Part shown: piece after piece, positions 51,109 through 54,371 of the stretch
How the letters are laid out: each line of letters starts with the position of its first letter
Position numbering within the stretch: the first letter of the stretch is position 1
From: Pseudomonas sp. MF4836
GTDB lineage: Bacteria > Pseudomonadota > Gammaproteobacteria > Pseudomonadales > Pseudomonadaceae
Direction of reading: 5' to 3'
DNA: 54,371 nt
Assembly: GCF_002018875.1 (NCBI RefSeq)
Contig: NZ_MVOL01000025.1
Span: 1 to 54,371 of the forward strand
Made by a program: the position numbers and the translations under genes
Notes under the pieces: generated by a model
What the model was told of the DNA's origin: nothing
Seen by the model: only the letters and a program-made list of their open reading frames with translations
Databases searched by the model: none

Positions 51109-52602
51109 TCACTGCTCAGGGAGGCTGTGCAGGGGCAAGGGCACGTCCACCGCCGATTTGCGCGATGGCCGGCCACCCAGCAACCCTTCACGGTCGGGCA
51201 GCATCTGGCCGATGCGGATCCCGCGGTCATCGATGTCATACAGACGCAACTGGTCGGAGTGAGTGCTGGCCCGCACCTTGACCACTGCCATCACCCGCAG
51301 CAGGCGGCTGTCGACCTCGATGTAGCGCTGGACGATGATGGCGTCGGTCATGAAGGCCGTGCCGTAGGGGCTGAAGCGCAAATCGGTGTAGCGGTCTTCC
51401 AGTTCCGAGGTCATCAGCACGCTGACCCCGGCCTGGGCCATGGCGCTGACCAGGCGCGACAGCGACTCGCGAAAGTCCTCGCGGAAGGTCGGCGCCAGGG
51501 CCAGCTCGAACCCGGACAGCGAATCGATCACCACCCGGGTTGCCTTGAGCCGATGGATCTCGTCCAGCAGCAGGTGGACGATCTCATCGATCGACAGGTC
51601 CGGCGCGCGGCTGTCCACCAGACCAACCTGGCCCGACTCGATCAACTGCATCAGGCCCGGGTTATGGGAGCGATTGGGGTGTTGTTCGAACACCGCGATC
51701 ACCCCGGTCTCGCCCCGGCGCGCGCCTTCGGCGAGGAAGGTCGCGGCCAGGATGCTCTTGCCCGAGCCGGACGGGCCGGCCACCAGCAGCGAATAACCTC
51801 GGGGCAGGCCGCCGCCGAGCATCTCGTCGAGGCCCGGCACGCCCATCGGCAGGCGCTCGCTCAACGGCTGCGGGCTCAGTGCCCCGGGTGCCGGGCTGTG
51901 ACAGGCGCTCGGGGAGAAGATCTTCACCCCGGCCTGGCTGATGCGAAAACTGTGCAGGCCGGGCAGGGTCGGCTGGCCGCGCATTTTCATGATTTCCATC
52001 TTGCGCACCATGGAGTTGCGCTGGACGCTCTGGCGCAGCCAGATCAGGCCGTCGGCCACGGTGAAGATCGGGTTGGTGTCGGTCTCGGTGAAGTACTCGC
52101 CAATCAGGAAGGTGGTGGCCTGCCAGGTGGTCATCAACATGCCCAGCTGTTGCACGAACTGCGGCAGGTTGTTGTTGGGGTTGTCCTGGGTGCGGCTGGC
52201 CAGCACCACCGAACGGAACGAGTCGACGAACACCAGCGCCGGGCCATGGGCCTCGACTTCGGCGACGATGCGCCGCAGCACTTCGTCCAGGTCGCCGGCC
52301 AGGGTGTCGTCCGCCAGGTTGATGTAGCGCACCGAATGGTTGACCGACTCGCTGTCGAAAAAGTCGAACTGCTGCTGGTAGCGCAGCATCTTCAGCGGCG
52401 GCTCGCCGAACACGGTGAAGTACAGCGCCGGGCGTTCCGGCGTGGCCAGGGCGAACATCATCTGGTGGGCCAGGGTGGTCTTGCCGCAGCCTGGGGGACC
52501 GGCGATCAGGTTGAAGGAGAACTCCGGCAGCCCGCCGCCCAGTACTTCATCCAGGCCTGGAACCCCGGTAGCCAGGCGGTTGATTGTCACTTTGCTGCTC
52601 AT
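51109..52602 (-). CDS. KaiC-like double-RecA-domain ATPase
   Basis: 497 residues with both CI and CII domains. CI: Walker A GPPGCGKT (35-42), Walker B ALVFVDSF (122-129). CII: Walker A GPSGSGKS (276-283), Walker B RVVIDSL (356-362). The paired glutamates that follow the first strand in KaiC are changed: FGE in CI (65-67) and FEQ in CII (305-307). At the place of the phosphorylated S-T of cyanobacterial KaiC the sequence reads A416-F417 (GTAFMTDAII). It overlaps the small upstream gene by 4 bases and precedes the GGDEF-kinase gene. No kaiA or kaiB is nearby, so a clock role is unlikely; signalling through the kinase is more plausible. Confidence 0.93.
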   Translation of the reverse strand: MSSKVTINRLATGVPGLDEVLGGGLPEFSFNLIAGPPGCGKTTLAHQMMFALATPERPALYFTVFGEPPLKMLRYQQQFDFFDSESVNHSVRYINLADDTLAGDLDEVLRRIVAEVEAHGPALVFVDSFRSVVLASRTQDNPNNNLPQFVQQLGMLMTTWQATTFLIGEYFTETDTNPIFTVADGLIWLRQSVQRNSMVRKMEIMKMRGQPTLPGLHSFRISQAGVKIFSPSACHSPAPGALSPQPLSERLPMGVPGLDEMLGGGLPRGYSLLVAGPSGSGKSILAATFLAEGARRGETGVIAVFEQHPNRSHNPGLMQLIESGQVGLVDSRAPDLSIDEIVHLLLDEIHRLKATRVVIDSLSGFELALAPTFREDFRESLSRLVSAMAQAGVSVLMTSELEDRYTDLRFSPYGTAFMTDAIIVQRYIEVDSRLLRVMAVVKVRASTHSDQLRLYDIDDRGIRIGQMLPDREGLLGGRPSRKSAVDVPLPLHSLPEQ

Positions 52603-53027
52603 GGCGAAATGTCCTGCGGGGCTGTACCGCTAAAAGAGTGTTCCCACACAGAACGAAGCAGACGTTCGGTGAGCGAGGGGCCGACCAGGGTGGCGAGCAA
52701 CTCGTTGAACGTGGTCAGGAGCGTGACGCTGGCGGTGAAGGTGTCGGCGCTGTGTTGCCCGGCCAGAAACTGCTCCAGTGGCGCCAGCTCCATCACGCTG
52801 TGCACGTTTTCAAGCACCGCCGTCAGGCCGTCGCAGCCGGGCGTGCAGAGGAACAGGCTGCGCCTGTAGAGGGCGGCGACTCCGCGCTGGCCGATGATAG
52901 GCGTCAGGGCGGCGTCCATAGCCTGCAGGGTCGACACCGTGGCGGCGGCGACCTGCGGGGCACTCGGACTCTCCCCGGCACGCCGGGTCAGCGATTCCGT
53001 GATCCGGCGCTTGTCTTCGCTTTCCAT
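52599..53027 (-). CDS. Small helical protein at the head of the KaiC operon
   Basis: 142 residues, not recognised. Mostly helical by composition, with VAAATVSTLQAMDAALTPIIGQRGVAALYRRSLFL early and LLTTFNELLATLVGPSLTERLLRSVW near the end; a C-terminal disordered tail. No signal peptide, membrane segment or nucleotide site. It overlaps kaiC by 4 bases (ATGA), so the two proteins are probably made together and interact. It shows no resemblance to the thioredoxin-like KaiB. Confidence 0.83.
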   Translation of the reverse strand: MESEDKRRITESLTRRAGESPSAPQVAAATVSTLQAMDAALTPIIGQRGVAALYRRSLFLCTPGCDGLTAVLENVHSVMELAPLEQFLAGQHSADTFTASVTLLTTFNELLATLVGPSLTERLLRSVWEHSFSGTAPQDISP

Positions 53028-53210
53028 GGGCTTGGTTCACTAAAATTGTTGGGGCCAGGCGGTGTGTCGCGACCAGTGCCGGCGAGGCATCAAGGCCTGT
53101 GCCGTATACCTGTCGCGACAGTCTGGAGAGGCGCCCGGACCTTGTCTGTCTGTTAGCGCACATAGTGGCACTGCGATTGCCTGGACCTTGTCCAGAATCG
53201 GGCAATGGGC

Positions 53211-53906
53211 CTACGGCGTTTGTCGATTCAGCGTGGCGTAGCACTCGCAGGCGGCGGCTTCCAGCCCGGTGCGGTCGAGGATGGTGATCTCGCCACGGCT
53301 GTAGCGGATCAGCTTGCGCTGCTGCAAGACCCCGGCGGCCACGGTCACGCCGCTGCGCCGCACACCGAGCATATTGCCGAGGAACTCATGGGTCAGGTGG
53401 AAATGGTCGGCGTGGGCGCGGTCGTGAATCATCAGCAGCCACAGCGCCAGGCGCGGTTCGATTTCATGAAAGTGCGTGCACACCGCCGTTTGCGACAGTT
53501 GCAGCAGCAGGCGATACAGGCTGCGATCCAGCGCCGCGCGCAACAGCGGGTTGGCGGCCAGGGCCAGGGGCAACTGGCCCAGGCCCATGCGCAGGCAACT
53601 ACCGGCGCCCTGGACCACCGCGCGCAACGGCGCCGTCTCGACCCCCAGCAGCACACTGGCCCCAAGCACCCCCTCGTTGCCGGTCAAGCCCATCTCCAGC
53701 GGCGGGTGGTCCCGCAGGGTCGCCACCAGGGAGATAAAAGCGGTCTGCGGAAAATACAGGTGCTCCAGCGGCTGGCGTGCCTCGCACAAAACCTTGCCGA
53801 AACTCAGCTCCACGGTTTCGCAATGGGCCAGCACATTCAGGCGCTGCCCGGGGGGCAAACCCTGGATCAGCTGATTGTGTGCGCTGCGGATCACGGTGGC
53901 TGGCAT
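53211..53906 (-). CDS. Crp/Fnr-family transcription regulator
   Basis: 231 residues from MPATVIRSAHNQLIQGL; AGGACC stands before this ATG, and the longer frame to 54050 has no support. The N-terminal cyclic-nucleotide-like beta-roll (20-140) lacks the cysteine cluster of FNR/Anr and the full cAMP-binding loop (NEGVLGASVLLGV in its place). The winged helix is LTHEFLGNMLGVRRSGVTVAAGVLQQRKLIRYSRGEITI (from 53400 leftward). It probably responds to a ligand other than cAMP or oxygen. It lies 183 bases upstream of the KaiC operon on the same strand. Confidence 0.88.
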   Translation of the reverse strand: MPATVIRSAHNQLIQGLPPGQRLNVLAHCETVELSFGKVLCEARQPLEHLYFPQTAFISLVATLRDHPPLEMGLTGNEGVLGASVLLGVETAPLRAVVQGAGSCLRMGLGQLPLALAANPLLRAALDRSLYRLLLQLSQTAVCTHFHEIEPRLALWLLMIHDRAHADHFHLTHEFLGNMLGVRRSGVTVAAGVLQQRKLIRYSRGEITILDRTGLEAAACECYATLNRQTP

Positions 53907-54168
53907 GCGAAGGTCCTGTAGCGCATCAGGTAGCAGAGGATGAGTGGTGATGCAGTGTGGGCAACATCCGGCAGCGGGTCTGTTCGCTACAGCACAGAGT
54001 GTGGCGAAGAGGGGAAGGCCAAAAGACCGGCGGCTGAGTTTCAGACTCACCTTATAGCCCCGCTCTCGATCCGGGCCTTAGATTCCCGCAGCCGGGACCA
54101 GCCCGCACGCCTATGGCGAGACCTGGGTCTGGCAGCTCACCCGTTGAACCCGTTGGAGCACATCAAGG

Positions 54169-54371
54169 ATGACCGTTGCCCCCAAACCCACCTCCCGAAT
54201 GGGCTACCCCTTCAACGCCAAGGACGGCAAAGCCTTTGCGGATCTCCAGGACGCCTACGCCGGGTTGGCGCTTGCGGACGGTGGGCATTTCCCCCTGGGC
54301 AACAATGGCCACTTTCACGGCGGCATCCATTTCGACCGTGGCACGGCCAACGTGTTTTCCACCGAGGAGGG
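54169..54371 (+). CDS. N-terminal fragment of an unknown protein, possibly M23-type peptidase, cut by window edge
   Basis: 67 codons are visible from an ATG behind GGAG (54155): MTVAPKPTSRMGYPFNAKDG and later PLGNNGHFHGGIHFDRGTA. No signal peptide at the start. The pattern N-G-x-x-H-G-G-I-H-F recalls the first metal-binding region of some M23-like peptidases, but the second motif lies outside the window. The gene continues to the right. Confidence 0.6.
   Translation, partial: MTVAPKPTSRMGYPFNAKDGKAFADLQDAYAGLALADGGHFPLGNNGHFHGGIHFDRGTANVFSTEE

Noticed and set aside
53907..54050. 48-residue N-terminal extension of the Crp/Fnr gene
   Set aside because: No ribosome binding site at 54050, while AGGACC precedes the ATG at 53906, where the family domain begins.

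Overview
The window is high-GC DNA that reads as a chromosome of the Pseudomonas fluorescens group. The left third is a pyoverdine locus in near-canonical order, the intergenic gaps carry fluorescens-type REP sequences, and small MKKLVPDPP-type proteins occur twice. The right two thirds are ordinary chromosomal genes plus two cassettes of poorly known function.

1-17.8 kb, pyoverdine. On the minus strand are the first ~896 residues of a non-ribosomal peptide synthetase (condensation domain plus an adenylation domain that looks threonine-specific), the inner-membrane exporter pvdE, and the periplasmic maturation genes pvdO, pvdN and pvdM. pvdP diverges on the plus strand. The efflux operon pvdR-pvdT-opmQ follows (minus), then an FpvI-like sigma factor and the ornithine hydroxylase pvdA (both plus). 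Six TAAAT-N16-CGT iron-starvation (PvdS) boxes sit before the NRPS, pvdE, pvdM, pvdP, pvdR and pvdA, so the locus can be read as one iron-starvation regulon. fpvA, fpvR and pvdF, which lie inside the equivalent P. aeruginosa cluster, are absent from these gaps.

17.8-28.6 kb, mixed metabolism. A type IIIB Mg2+ P-type ATPase (mgtA) follows a long structured leader, with an MgtC-family gene next to it; both are bordered by inverted REP pairs. Then come a second MKKLVPDPP-type gene, a degenerate receiver domain, a DkgB-type aldo/keto reductase, a hotdog thioesterase, a pirin, a mechanosensitive channel with a cyclic-nucleotide domain, and an AhpD-like protein. The two MKKLVPDPP genes share an upstream leader that folds into the same three-way junction with compensatory base changes.

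28.6-39.1 kb, a tightly coupled five-gene operon equivalent to E. coli yehI-yehL-yehM-yehP-yehQ: DUF4132/HEAT protein, MoxR AAA+ ATPase, DUF5682 protein, VWA protein and SWIM zinc-finger protein. Its function is unknown, and it is the strongest candidate for an undescribed protein machine here.

39.1-54.4 kb. An EmrAB-type pump sits behind an AT-rich repeated operator. An OFA-family transporter follows, then an alcohol dehydrogenase and a tandem universal stress protein, each with an Anr/FNR box. Next are a PAS-GGDEF-EAL protein and a SCO1/PCu(A)C copper pair for cytochrome oxidase assembly. A three-gene KaiC operon (small helical protein, double-domain KaiC lacking the usual phosphosites, fused diguanylate cyclase/histidine kinase) is followed by a Crp/Fnr-like regulator and the start of one more gene cut by the window edge. 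No rRNA, tRNA, IS element, prophage or CRISPR array was recognised.
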